Shown here: positions 1 through 8,112 of the stretch, piece after piece
Layout: every line of letters starts with the position of its first letter
How positions within the stretch are numbered: position 1 is the stretch's first letter
From: Aquimarina amphilecti
GTDB lineage: Bacteria; Bacteroidota; Bacteroidia; Flavobacteriales; Flavobacteriaceae
Assembly (NCBI RefSeq): GCF_900109375.1
Contig: NZ_FOAB01000001.1
Span: 62,001-126,000 of the forward strand
Reading direction: 5' to 3'
Length of the DNA stretch: 64,000 nt
The notes under the pieces: model-generated
Database searches by the model: none
What the model was told of the DNA's origin: nothing
What the model saw: the letters and a program-made list of their open reading frames with translations, nothing else
Made by a program: the position numbers and the translations under genes

Positions 1-1276
1 CAATTTCGTTCACATTAGGATTCATTCCTTGTAAAGCGCTGTAGTAGGGTAGGCTAGTTCTAAAATTATATACTTTTTGCGGATTCTTGGTTACGTAGTT
101 GTTTTTTTTATATTGATCTACCAATTCTTGTTCAAGTTTAGGTATAAACTCATCTTTAAACTGACTAGAGTCTTTGATTTCCCTAACTGGGTTTGATTCG
201 TTGTCAAAAATAAAGTTACTCCCATGTCCATCAAAAAAGTGATTGGCCAAATCCCTTCCGTTTTTACCAAACCCATCTTCGATATCCGAGAAGCTCCATA
301 AAACCGCTTTCATTTCTGTTTTAAGCATAGCAGTATGGTAGGACTTAGTAAGATTAATGTTTGTAACATCATATCCAGACATTCCATTTTTTTTCATTAA
401 ACTTTCACTAGGAGCATCCGCATAGATCCAATCATATGCGCGCTTACCCTTAGAATTAACAATAATGATCTTTCCATTTTCGTTAATACGATTTCCCTTA
501 TTAACAACTCCAGTTTCTAAAATTACTTTTTCGGAAGTGTTTTCATTTGATGTTTCATTATTTGCAGCAGTCGTTGACGAACTATTAGAGTTGGAAGTAG
601 CTGTTTCTTCTTTTTCAGGTTCATCAATACATACTAGATCTAATGCTACTGTGCCATCGGCTTTTACATTTCCTGAGTAGATTAATTCATTTTTTCCTTC
701 TTTTATCTCCTTACCATTTTTTGCTTTTACTCGTACTTCTACTTTTTCGCCAACTTCCATGTTTTCCGTTTGTACAAACATGGTTGCTTTTTCTCCATAA
801 TTGATTTTATCAATCTTTTCTTTACCAGCAGCATCCATCCAATAACTTTCTACTACTTTAGGAGCTTTGTCGTTGCCCATCATCGCACCAGGAATAGTCA
901 TTGCAATTTCCTTGAATTTTTCACTAGCATTACCACCAGTATTTATTTGCATAGGTTGCATAATGGTAACTTTACCGCCAGTACCACACATACATTCAGA
1001 ATCTTCGTATAAGAACTTTTTACTTCCTCCTAATGTTGAGGTTTTAGTAGTTTTAGTCCATTTTTGCAATGCTGGCATACAAGGTAAATATCCACCACTA
1101 GTTGGTTTTAGTTTACATTGTCCAAAAGTAGCAGGTACCTGCACATCCATATCCGTAGCTTTAAACTTGCCTTGGATTTTCACTTTCTGATTTTGCGTTA
1201 CTAAAAGCTTAGCAGGTACAAATCCCTGATTGCATTCTAGTAATGCGCCATCTAATACATATATTTTACTACTCAT
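1..1276 (-). CDS. PAAR-like DUF4280 protein with unknown C-terminal domain (partial)
   Basis: I translated this frame by hand. It opens with ATG at 1276 and stays open to the left window edge, so 425 residues are visible and the C-terminus is missing. Residues 1-125 match the DUF4280 PAAR-like pattern: a start MSSKIYVLDGALLEC, then spaced Cys residues (PATFGQC, GYLPCMPA, SECMCGTGGK). In Bacteroidetes T6SS such proteins cap the VgrG spike and carry effectors. Residues about 130-230 look like a beta-rich Ig-like extension (SYWMDAAGKEKIDKINYGE). A Ser/Thr/Asn/Glu linker follows, then a domain of at least 170 residues (from about GNRINENGKI) that I do not recognise. It sits last in the vgrG-led minus-strand run and overlaps the upstream gene by 8 bases. 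The C-terminal domain may be a toxin; that is inference from position and architecture. Confidence 0.8.
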   Translation of the reverse strand, partial: MSSKIYVLDGALLECNQGFVPAKLLVTQNQKVKIQGKFKATDMDVQVPATFGQCKLKPTSGGYLPCMPALQKWTKTTKTSTLGGSKKFLYEDSECMCGTGGKVTIMQPMQINTGGNASEKFKEIAMTIPGAMMGNDKAPKVVESYWMDAAGKEKIDKINYGEKATMFVQTENMEVGEKVEVRVKAKNGKEIKEGKNELIYSGNVKADGTVALDLVCIDEPEKEETATSNSNSSSTTAANNETSNENTSEKVILETGVVNKGNRINENGKIIIVNSKGKRAYDWIYADAPSESLMKKNGMSGYDVTNINLTKSYHTAMLKTEMKAVLWSFSDIEDGFGKNGRDLANHFFDGHGSNFIFDNESNPVREIKDSSQFKDEFIPKLEQELVDQYKKNNYVTKNPQKVYNFRTSLPYYSALQGMNPNVNEI

Positions 1277-2156
1277 CTTTTTCTAAATTAAAGGTTATGG
1301 TAGTTGTTTTTTTATATAAATCCTTTACTTCGAAGGAGTAATTTAATGTTCCTTTGGTTACCAATCCAAATTGAGGTTTTACTTTATAAGTACCCTTATA
1401 CTCAAAGTCCAACGTGTGTTTTTCACCAGGAGATGTTGGTAATTTACCTAAAAAACCATTTAGCTTAGCTAATGGAAATTTTTTATGATTAATATCCATT
1501 TCGGCTTCTGATGTAATGGTTACTTTAGTGAATCCTATATCTTGCTTAGAAATCTTTTTTTTCTCTAAAATTGGGATGTTTATATTTCCAAGAGCGTTGG
1601 CAGCAATTTTAGCTTGTTGTGTTAACTTTTTATCTTCAAATTCTTGATAGAAAATATTTGTAAAAAAGAATTGATAAAAATTATCTTCTAAAAATACCCT
1701 TTGAATATTATCTTCTTGCAATTGCCAGTCAAAATCACTTGTCATTTTAAGTAAATCTGGGTATTCTTCTAAAAGATCAATCTTTACCTCTTTCCATTTT
1801 TGTCTTATTTCTTTGGTGTTGTTGACTTTATTTAATTTAAAACTTTTGTCAACTTTTAGTTCTAAAATATCATTAACGGAAGCAACTTTTAGTGCAATTT
1901 TTTGTGCTTTATCTACTTTACGAACAATACTAAATTTTTCATTTAAGAGGAATCGCTTTTTAACTTCCATTCTGTAATTTAGGAGTCCTTCTTGATCAAT
2001 CCCATAAAAAGTTAGATCAAATTCAATTGCCACAGCAGCAGAGGATTTGTTTTTACCTAGCTCTATATGGTTAACTACTTCAGAAGTATAGGTTCGTGTA
2101 ATCCGTTCTCCGTTGAGTTTGATAATCTGATTTGTATGAGGCAGGGTTCGTGGCAT
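1269..2156 (-). CDS. Unknown protein of the T6SS spike/effector cluster
   Basis: This 295-residue soluble protein has no signal peptide or membrane segment. I do not recognise its family. It starts MPRTLPHTNQIIKLNGERI, has a charged, Lys-rich middle, and ends in a beta-strand-like segment (YKGTYKVKPQFG, GTLNYSFEVKDL). It lies between the DUF2235 effector (10 bases upstream) and the PAAR-like gene (8-base overlap), so it is almost certainly cotranscribed with them. A chaperone or adaptor that loads the effector on the spike is a reasonable inference, and a further effector or cognate immunity protein is possible. Nothing in the sequence decides between these. Confidence 0.6.
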   Translation of the reverse strand: MPRTLPHTNQIIKLNGERITRTYTSEVVNHIELGKNKSSAAVAIEFDLTFYGIDQEGLLNYRMEVKKRFLLNEKFSIVRKVDKAQKIALKVASVNDILELKVDKSFKLNKVNNTKEIRQKWKEVKIDLLEEYPDLLKMTSDFDWQLQEDNIQRVFLEDNFYQFFFTNIFYQEFEDKKLTQQAKIAANALGNINIPILEKKKISKQDIGFTKVTITSEAEMDINHKKFPLAKLNGFLGKLPTSPGEKHTLDFEYKGTYKVKPQFGLVTKGTLNYSFEVKDLYKKTTTITFNLEKDE

Positions 2157-2166
2157 TATTATTTTG

Positions 2167-3606
2167 TTATCCAGCTTGTGTTACTCGTTCTCTATTACCA
2201 TTTACTCTATTCGGTCCCATACCTATGCCACTGTAATGAGCAGAAAAATGGAAATAACGGTTTCTAAGTGTTTCTAATAGAATTCTATGCTCTGGATTGT
2301 CATAAGACATTTCTACACCATCGTTAAATACATATTCATCTAGAATTGTTTTAGCTGAATTTAATTCAGAGGGTATTTTAAATTCTCGAGTGATTTTACT
2401 CATTATTAAATTCACATTTTTATCAATTGAGAATTTTGTCATAATTTGTAAAGGAATAAAGCTGTATTTATTACTTAGACCTTTTCTATCTCCAGTTAGC
2501 GTTCCCCAAAAATCACTTACCGTTATTTCTTTAGGTTTAAACCATCCTTGATCAATGAGCAATTGCCTTTCTCTTTCTAGATCATTAAGATTTGTAATTG
2601 TATAATCAAGACGAACTTCTTCATCCGCATTATCCACATAACCGCCTCCAATATCAGAATGAACTCCAGGAAGAAATTTCTCGACACCTCTATTACCTGT
2701 ACTTCTGATATCCGTAAGTCTAAAATTACTTCGATGTTCATCGGCGGCAGCAAGTTGCAATGTATGCTGAGATTTTTTTACAGCGTTTAACTTTAATTGA
2801 GTAGTATTATTATCGTGGGACAGTCCTAAGGAAGCCACCGTATCGAATAATCCTGCAAAATGAATTACTATCATTTTTACTTTGATTCCTTTCTCTTCTA
2901 GGAATTCACCAAGTGCTCCATAATCGACCTTATAATAGATTTTTCCACCACGTCCCACACGTTTTTTAAATTGCCCTTTTCTTTGAGTTATTTCGTATAT
3001 GAAATTCCTTGCAGCTGCGGCACCTCTACTAAAGCCGTATGTTTCTATATTGAGTATGTTAATATTTGTAATACTTAAATCTGCAATAGCATTAGATACT
3101 TCTTCGCACCCTTTTTTTACTTTAGCTCGGACTCCAGTAGATCCTGTACCTAATCCCATTCCGGTTTTAGAATCAGAACTTTCATTTTCTGTACCAATAC
3201 CTTCTATGTAAATCGAAAATTTTTTTATTGTCTCTTCTTCTACAGGTTCATAAGCTGGTTCCATTCGGGATACATTAGAATGATCATTATCATAGCTACC
3301 TGTTTTATTAGGACTCCAAGGAGTGCCCCACCAAAAATCGCGATACTTTTTTACAAGCTCCTCATCATGTGGCTCATCCCGTTTCATCTTCTCATACTCC
3401 AAACGAATATTCGTATTTTCTCTATTGTTGGCTGTTCCATCAAAAAAAACAGCGGCAGTGACATTTACAGAATCATCTGGTGTTAACTCTTCGTACTCTG
3501 CATTCCCTACATGAACTGGAGCGGTTTGCACATTAACTCCGCTTAGGACATTTTTGCTAGCCTCTTGAGCTCCTGATGATGTAGCTGTCAATCCAATACC
3601 TCCCAT
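2167..3606 (-). CDS. DUF2235 alpha/beta-hydrolase, probable T6SS lipase effector (Tle1-like)
   Basis: The 479-residue product carries the DUF2235 hallmarks. These are an early FFDGTANN motif (near residue 55), a nucleophile elbow GFSRGAAAARNF with the GxSxG serine (about residue 200), LFDTVASLG with a likely catalytic Asp, and PGVHSDIGGGY with a likely catalytic His. Many DUF2235 proteins next to vgrG are Tle1-type phospholipases delivered into rival cells. There is no signal peptide, as expected for T6SS cargo. The first 50 residues are not part of the hydrolase fold and may contact the spike. A DUF2931-like lipoprotein gene lies directly upstream (8-base gap), consistent with an effector/immunity pair. 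The lipid substrate cannot be read from sequence. Confidence 0.82.
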   Translation of the reverse strand: MGGIGLTATSSGAQEASKNVLSGVNVQTAPVHVGNAEYEELTPDDSVNVTAAVFFDGTANNRENTNIRLEYEKMKRDEPHDEELVKKYRDFWWGTPWSPNKTGSYDNDHSNVSRMEPAYEPVEEETIKKFSIYIEGIGTENESSDSKTGMGLGTGSTGVRAKVKKGCEEVSNAIADLSITNINILNIETYGFSRGAAAARNFIYEITQRKGQFKKRVGRGGKIYYKVDYGALGEFLEEKGIKVKMIVIHFAGLFDTVASLGLSHDNNTTQLKLNAVKKSQHTLQLAAADEHRSNFRLTDIRSTGNRGVEKFLPGVHSDIGGGYVDNADEEVRLDYTITNLNDLERERQLLIDQGWFKPKEITVSDFWGTLTGDRKGLSNKYSFIPLQIMTKFSIDKNVNLIMSKITREFKIPSELNSAKTILDEYVFNDGVEMSYDNPEHRILLETLRNRYFHFSAHYSGIGMGPNRVNGNRERVTQAG

Positions 3607-3614
3607 AATATTTA

Positions 3615-4694
3615 TTAATTAGAAGTTTCGTATACTTTTATTATTGCCTTTTTAATATCGATGCTTTCTGATGCATTCTGTAAAGCAATAGTAATATTGC
3701 TATTGTATTTATCAATAGTTAACATCAATTCTGTAGGCACATCTTTTGACTTTTCATACATTTTTTCGAAAACAGTGTGTATTTCATTTTCTTCAAAATA
3801 AATTCTAGTCCCATATTGATTATTATTTTGATCTGTCCATTCCATTCTGATATGATCCGGAATAGCATAATTCTGAAACTGATCTAATATTTTGTTTGAA
3901 CCAATAGTATATAGACTTTCACCATTAAAAAATGTTATTCTTATTTCTTCAAGCTTTCCTTCTTTTTTAAATGCAACAGAGGGCTTCCATTCGAACTTTT
4001 TTCTATACGCATTCCATTTGCCAAATGGAATACTATCTGGATTCATTTTAGCTTTTACTTCGTCTTTAAAATCTTCTTCTAGTACAGAATCAATAAATTC
4101 TTCCATAGAGAGTTCTGCATAAGGTGAAAATTCCTTAATACTCACTTCCGTTTCTGAAGCTTTAAATATGCCGATTTCTTTGGACCATCCATTTCCCATT
4201 ATCCATACGACAACTTCTCCTCCCGGAATTAATCCGATATTAATCCTTCCGTAGGTGTCTTTCTTACCTAGTCGATTAATATACCCTTCTTTAAATAGTT
4301 TATTTATTTTTTCTGAAGGTAAATCGAAACTACCTGTATAGAATTTTCTTTCTAAGTAGGAAATCCACGTTATTTCTAATTTTACAGGTACAGGCTTTAA
4401 GTCTTCACCCACCACATGTGTTGGTCCTATTTTACCCCACCCTTGATGTAATGTATGTCCTGAAGGAATGTAAATACTTTCTCCATTTTCATAAAACAAT
4501 CTCCCTTTATGAATCTGCATAGGATTATATTTCGGTGCACAGGCAGTAGGTCTCCATTCGTATTTTTCCATTTTTTTTGTAGTCTTAATTTCTTGGGAAT
4601 TATTCTTTTGACAAGAAACAATTCCAATACTCATTACGGTGAATATTACCATCAATAAAGAAGCGGTATTACCAATACTGCTTTTATTCTCCAT
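3615..4694 (-). CDS. DUF2931-like lipoprotein, two tandem repeats, candidate immunity protein
   Basis: I place the start at ATG 4694 (MENKSSIG), because an upstream start at 4733 would add 13 residues before a normal lipoprotein signal. The signal (TASLLMVIFTVMSIGIVSC) ends in a lipobox Cys, so the protein is probably lipid-anchored and periplasm-facing. The body shows two related halves. One begins YEWRPTACAPK and contains NGESIY and LEITW. The other begins FEWKPSVAF and contains NGESLY and IRMEW. The first half resembles DUF2931, and the second is a weaker copy. The gene overlaps the vgrG end by 11 bases and precedes the DUF2235 effector by 8. A lipoprotein beside a T6SS lipase commonly protects the producer, so immunity is the best inference. 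It is not proven by sequence. Confidence 0.68.
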   Translation of the reverse strand: MENKSSIGNTASLLMVIFTVMSIGIVSCQKNNSQEIKTTKKMEKYEWRPTACAPKYNPMQIHKGRLFYENGESIYIPSGHTLHQGWGKIGPTHVVGEDLKPVPVKLEITWISYLERKFYTGSFDLPSEKINKLFKEGYINRLGKKDTYGRINIGLIPGGEVVVWIMGNGWSKEIGIFKASETEVSIKEFSPYAELSMEEFIDSVLEEDFKDEVKAKMNPDSIPFGKWNAYRKKFEWKPSVAFKKEGKLEEIRITFFNGESLYTIGSNKILDQFQNYAIPDHIRMEWTDQNNNQYGTRIYFEENEIHTVFEKMYEKSKDVPTELMLTIDKYNSNITIALQNASESIDIKKAIIKVYETSN

Positions 4695-6468
4695 ATTCCA
4701 CTGTTTCTGCACTAGCAATTGTAATTTTACCACCTGCGTTGGTTTTTATTTCACCACTGGCATCGGTAGTTATTTCCTGAGCTTCTTGCTTATATTCACT
4801 ACTGATTACTTTGATCGTTTCTCCTATCTGACGATCTTCATTAGTAGCACTAATAAAATAATCTTCTGAAATTGTTTCGTTTTTATTTTTTCCAACAGAA
4901 ATATCTAAATTCTCATCTACATTTATCTGCATATTTTTAGCATTTAATGTCATGTTTTCTCCTGCAGAGATCGTAATGTCATTATTAGCAGTATCTATAT
5001 GAATGATATTTTTGTTTTTATCCGTTATCATTATGAATTCTGATCCGTCTGCATCATTTAATTCTACTGTATGTCCACTTCTCGTGCGCAACGCTTTTAC
5101 ATCATTGCTTTGGGTATTCCAACTTGCGGGATTAGCTCCTCCGGTATAAAGCGTGCCTAATACGTATGGTCTTTCTGCATTCCCTCCTTCGAAACCAATC
5201 AATACTTCTTCATCAAGTTCTGGGATGAAATGAAAACCTTTTTCTCCTCCCGCGTGAGGAGTCACAATACGTAGCCAAGGAGTTAATTCTCCAGTTTCCT
5301 TTTGCCAAGGAAATTGTACACGTATTCTTCCTATTCCGTCAGGATCACTATTTTCTTTTACAATAGCTACCTGAGATTCACTCTTAGGAAATGCCATTAG
5401 ATTGGTATTTGGATATACATCTAAATCGGCAGTTACACCTTCGAATTTGTTTTGATACCTTCCATTTTCGGTATTTGTATGTGTTACCTTTGTAATTCTG
5501 AAACTACCATAATCGGCACCTTCTCCTTTGATAGTGACTACTTGTCCAATTTTTACTCCAGGATTATCACTAGAACCTTTAAAAATCACTTGTTTTATTT
5601 CTTCTGCTTTTTTCTGCTGTTCTACATGAGCATCTAATCTTTGTTTTAGAGAAGGATCATTATAAGAGTTTAAATATATATTGGTTTCGTTAGGAAATAT
5701 CTCATCACCTTTATTGCTTGTGAATCCATTATACCCGTTTACACCAGAACTAACTTCGGTCGTTGCTTTTTCGTGTTGTCCATCCGTAAGGTAGTCATTA
5801 GTGAAATATTTGTAATTATTGGATGTAGGTTTCAAATCCAAAGAAAACTCTTGTAGATCGTGGCCATATGTAAGTGTAACTTCTTCTTGATCTTCCGGTC
5901 TTCCGAATACCAAAGCACTTCCATCATAATAAAACCATTGACTGTATTGAGCAGCTAATCGACTGGAATATTGGAATGCACTTTCTTTATTTTGAACACT
6001 ATAGTGGATGTTTTCTGATCCTGAAGGATTAAAAATAGTTTTTAGTTTTGACTGATCATATCCTTGAAACGTTTCATCTAAAATTGTAGTTAAATCTACA
6101 TCATTAAATGAATTATAATGAGGTCCATCATCAGCTATAATACTACAGCTATGAGCTTTTATAGTTACTAAGTCTCCGTTTTGTTGGTGAAACCCCATAG
6201 TGCTATTAACAGAGGTTACTACTCCTTTAAACTCAAATTCTTTATAACCTGTTAATGTCCCAAGAGATGAGATTTGAATAGTTATAATTTGCCCTAAATA
6301 ATCTTTGGTTTGAGATGCAATATCTCCAGTAATGTTTTCCAGAACATCCATTCTGCAAACTAATTCTAATACGTGATGTGCATCAATTTCTTGATGTAGC
6401 ATTAATCGTTTGTAAGCATTTATTGGTGTTCCTCCAATAAATATTTGAGTGTTAGATTGCAATGCCAT
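4684..6468 (-). CDS. vgrG: T6SS spike protein VgrG (TssI)
   Basis: This is a 594-residue VgrG. The N-terminal gp27-like part spans about residues 1-340 (MALQSNTQIFIGGTPI, Vgr-type receptor fold). It is followed by the gp5 OB-fold region with the diagnostic GIGRIRVQFPWQ and TPWLRIVTPHAGGEKG (about residues 370-405), then ELDEEVLIGFEGGN. The C-terminus is a run of short beta repeats (NKNIIHIDTANNDITI, then ENMTLNAKNMQINV) that forms the needle. It trimerises at the tip of the Hcp tube and carries the PAAR-like protein and effectors encoded downstream. It is the first gene of the minus-strand effector run, after a 453-base spacer, so it probably has its own promoter. Confidence 0.95.
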   Translation of the reverse strand: MALQSNTQIFIGGTPINAYKRLMLHQEIDAHHVLELVCRMDVLENITGDIASQTKDYLGQIITIQISSLGTLTGYKEFEFKGVVTSVNSTMGFHQQNGDLVTIKAHSCSIIADDGPHYNSFNDVDLTTILDETFQGYDQSKLKTIFNPSGSENIHYSVQNKESAFQYSSRLAAQYSQWFYYDGSALVFGRPEDQEEVTLTYGHDLQEFSLDLKPTSNNYKYFTNDYLTDGQHEKATTEVSSGVNGYNGFTSNKGDEIFPNETNIYLNSYNDPSLKQRLDAHVEQQKKAEEIKQVIFKGSSDNPGVKIGQVVTIKGEGADYGSFRITKVTHTNTENGRYQNKFEGVTADLDVYPNTNLMAFPKSESQVAIVKENSDPDGIGRIRVQFPWQKETGELTPWLRIVTPHAGGEKGFHFIPELDEEVLIGFEGGNAERPYVLGTLYTGGANPASWNTQSNDVKALRTRSGHTVELNDADGSEFIMITDKNKNIIHIDTANNDITISAGENMTLNAKNMQINVDENLDISVGKNKNETISEDYFISATNEDRQIGETIKVISSEYKQEAQEITTDASGEIKTNAGGKITIASAETVEYGE

Positions 6469-6921
6469 GTGTTTTATTTTTTTGTGATTTGTTAACCAAT
6501 ATGTATTGATATAATTTCACTTGATTTTTATAAAGTTACCATTTTAGATTAACAAATAGTATCTTTTTATTATCGGATACTGTTTATTGTTCTACTTAAC
6601 AACGACCCATAAGTACTTGTCAAAGTCTAAGATTAAGAAATGTCTCGTTATTAACAAATGTCTAGAACCCTATATAACTTAAACGAAAGTCTTGTTTTTA
6701 AAATTAGGATATCTATTTGTTTAGATAGTTTAATCTCTTTTTTGTTTGCTGAGAACGATTAAAACTTATAATGTTTCTATATAATTATATAGCACTATTA
6801 GTCTATTGGTACTGTTACTATATACCCAGAAAACCGATTATCTTAGAATAAAAATTCTATTAGACATTCTAATTCGTTGCGTAAGAAATATTCGCAATTT
6901 GAAATAGCTTGTCTTATAGAA
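6469..6921. other. 453-base non-coding spacer between vgrG and tssD
   Basis: I see no open frame or RNA gene here. A TAACTTTA element on the minus strand (6531-6538) is one mismatch from the Bacteroidetes -7 element, lies about 60 bases before the vgrG start, and may be its promoter. No clear -33 element sits at normal spacing. Short A/T-rich inverted repeats lie near 6850-6870 (AGAAT/ATTCT) without a convincing U-run. Confidence 0.4.
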
Positions 6922-7317
6922 TTATGCTTTAGAAGGCCAATTATTGGTAAATGTAGTTCCTTTAATCGAAATTTCTTTAGCGGATAGGACTAAGTGTATT
7001 TGTAAAGGTTTTGTGCTTTCTGCATTAAAATGCTCTGTATATTCAATACAATAAGCATCTTTAACCTCTACGTTTTTGAGACTTGACATATTATCTCTTC
7101 TAAAAAAAGTGATTTTACAACTTTTGGTAATAGTAGGAGAGATGGTCCAGTCTAAGAAATCAGTTTTGGCTGTAGATTCTATTAATAAACTAACTTGTCC
7201 TCCTTGTGGTTTTGCACAAGGTCTCCCTGTATAATCTGTATCTTGTCTAAAGGTGAAAGAGCAATCCAAAATATTAATCTCTTCCCCATCAAGATCTAGT
7301 TTTGCTAAAAATGACAT
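6922..7317 (-). CDS. tssD: T6SS tube protein TssD (Hcp), copy 1
   Basis: The product is 131 residues, the usual length for Bacteroidetes TssD. It begins MSFLAKLDLDGEEINILDCS and contains DTDYTGRPCAKPQGGQ, both matching the paralogue at 7470-7856 (MSFKAKLKVGGKEYNVLNCN, ETDATGRPSS). The C-terminus carries the matching LVLSAKEISI. TssD hexamers stack into the tube pushed through the contractile sheath. The sequence differs clearly from copy 2, so the two may load different cargo or act under different conditions. A terminator-like hairpin separates it from copy 2, so it may be transcribed separately. Confidence 0.9.
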   Translation of the reverse strand: MSFLAKLDLDGEEINILDCSFTFRQDTDYTGRPCAKPQGGQVSLLIESTAKTDFLDWTISPTITKSCKITFFRRDNMSSLKNVEVKDAYCIEYTEHFNAESTKPLQIHLVLSAKEISIKGTTFTNNWPSKA

Positions 7318-7415
7318 AAGTAATAATTTTAATGTGAATAACTACTTTATCAATTCCATTATTGTTTACAAGAAAAATGTAATGTAAATAGAGGAAATGA
7401 TGATGTAAGATAAGA

Positions 7416-7440
7416 AAGGGAGTGAAAAAACCACTCCCTT
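7416..7440 (-). terminator. Hairpin between the two tssD genes
   Basis: A perfect 9-bp inverted repeat, AAGGGAGTG (7416-7424) and CACTCCCTT (7432-7440), lies just past the stop of the tssD at 7470. The following tract on the minus strand is only moderately U-rich (TTCTTATC), so this is either a terminator or an mRNA-stabilising 3' hairpin, which fits a highly expressed Hcp gene. Confidence 0.55.
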
Positions 7441-7469
7441 AATTTAAATCTTATATAAAACGAATAGGA

Positions 7470-7856
7470 TTATACCCACTCATTCATGTGTTCACCGTTT
7501 CCGATAGAAATTTCTCTTGCAGAAAGAGTGATTTTTTCGATCATTGGATTTTTTCCAGTAGCATCAAAATTTTCCATATACTTCACTGCATAAGCATCAG
7601 CGAAATTCAATTCCTTAGAAGTAGCTTCTGTATCTCTTTTTAAGAAAACGATAGAACCACTTCTCATTTCGAAATTGTTAAACATCCAATCAGATAAACT
7701 TGTGTCTGAAGTAGATTCTACTTCAATAGTGATCATACCACCTCTAGTTACAGATGATGGACGACCTGTTGCATCAGTTTCTTGAGCTAAACCGTAGTTA
7801 CAGTTCAATACATTGTACTCTTTTCCACCTACTTTTAATTTTGCTTTAAAAGACAT
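7470..7856 (-). CDS. tssD: T6SS tube protein TssD (Hcp), copy 2
   Basis: This 128-residue TssD begins MSFKAKLKVGGKEYN, with ETDATGRPSSVTRGG and the C-terminal ITLSAREISI shared with the neighbouring copy. Hcp proteins form the inner tube and can chaperone small effectors. It has a candidate promoter about 65 bases upstream and a strong hairpin just after its stop, which suggests an independent, abundantly transcribed unit. The long A/T-rich leader (7857-7915) is typical of strongly expressed Bacteroidetes genes. Confidence 0.92.
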   Translation of the reverse strand: MSFKAKLKVGGKEYNVLNCNYGLAQETDATGRPSSVTRGGMITIEVESTSDTSLSDWMFNNFEMRSGSIVFLKRDTEATSKELNFADAYAVKYMENFDATGKNPMIEKITLSAREISIGNGEHMNEWV

Positions 7857-7920
7857 AATAAATAATTTTTAAGTTAATAATAATAATTAATAATAAATAA
7901 TAAACGTAACTTGTACAGTG

Positions 7921-7928
7921 TAAAGATA
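7921..7928 (-). promoter_or_regulatory. Candidate -7 element of tssD copy 2
   Basis: TATCTTTA on the minus strand differs from the consensus TAnnTTTG only at the last base. It lies about 65 bases before the tssD start. No clear -33 TTG is visible. Confidence 0.4.
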
Positions 7929-8051
7929 GTAAAATATATCAGACTTAGCTTATTATGAAATTGTTAAGCGTTAAGTAATCAGTTAATTAGGAAGGAAAAG
8001 GACTACACTGTTTTCAGGGAATTTACACTTTATCGTGAAGTTTATCTAATA

Positions 8052-8089
8052 AAAAAAAGATCTCAACGAGTAATTAGAGATCTTTTTTT
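8052..8089 (-). terminator. Terminator after tssN
   Basis: AGATCTC (8058-8064) pairs with GAGATCT (8077-8083). It is flanked by A-runs on one side and T-runs on the other, so it can work in both directions. It lies 24 bases past the tssN stop and closes the NlpC-tssG-tssN operon. Confidence 0.75.
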
Positions 8090-8112
8090 AACAAAATTTT
8101 AACAGATTTTTT

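Noticed and set aside
465..1190. Plus-strand open frames of 70-107 codons
   Set aside because: They lie antisense to the PAAR-like coding frame, which has clear Cys motifs and codon use; they show no domain and no start context.
4695..4733. Upstream start for the DUF2931-like lipoprotein
   Set aside because: It adds 13 residues in front of a complete lipoprotein signal and lies inside vgrG.
6840..6900. Possible attachment site or repeat in the vgrG-tssD spacer
   Set aside because: Only short A/T inverted repeats; no integrase, no flanking direct repeats, no tRNA.
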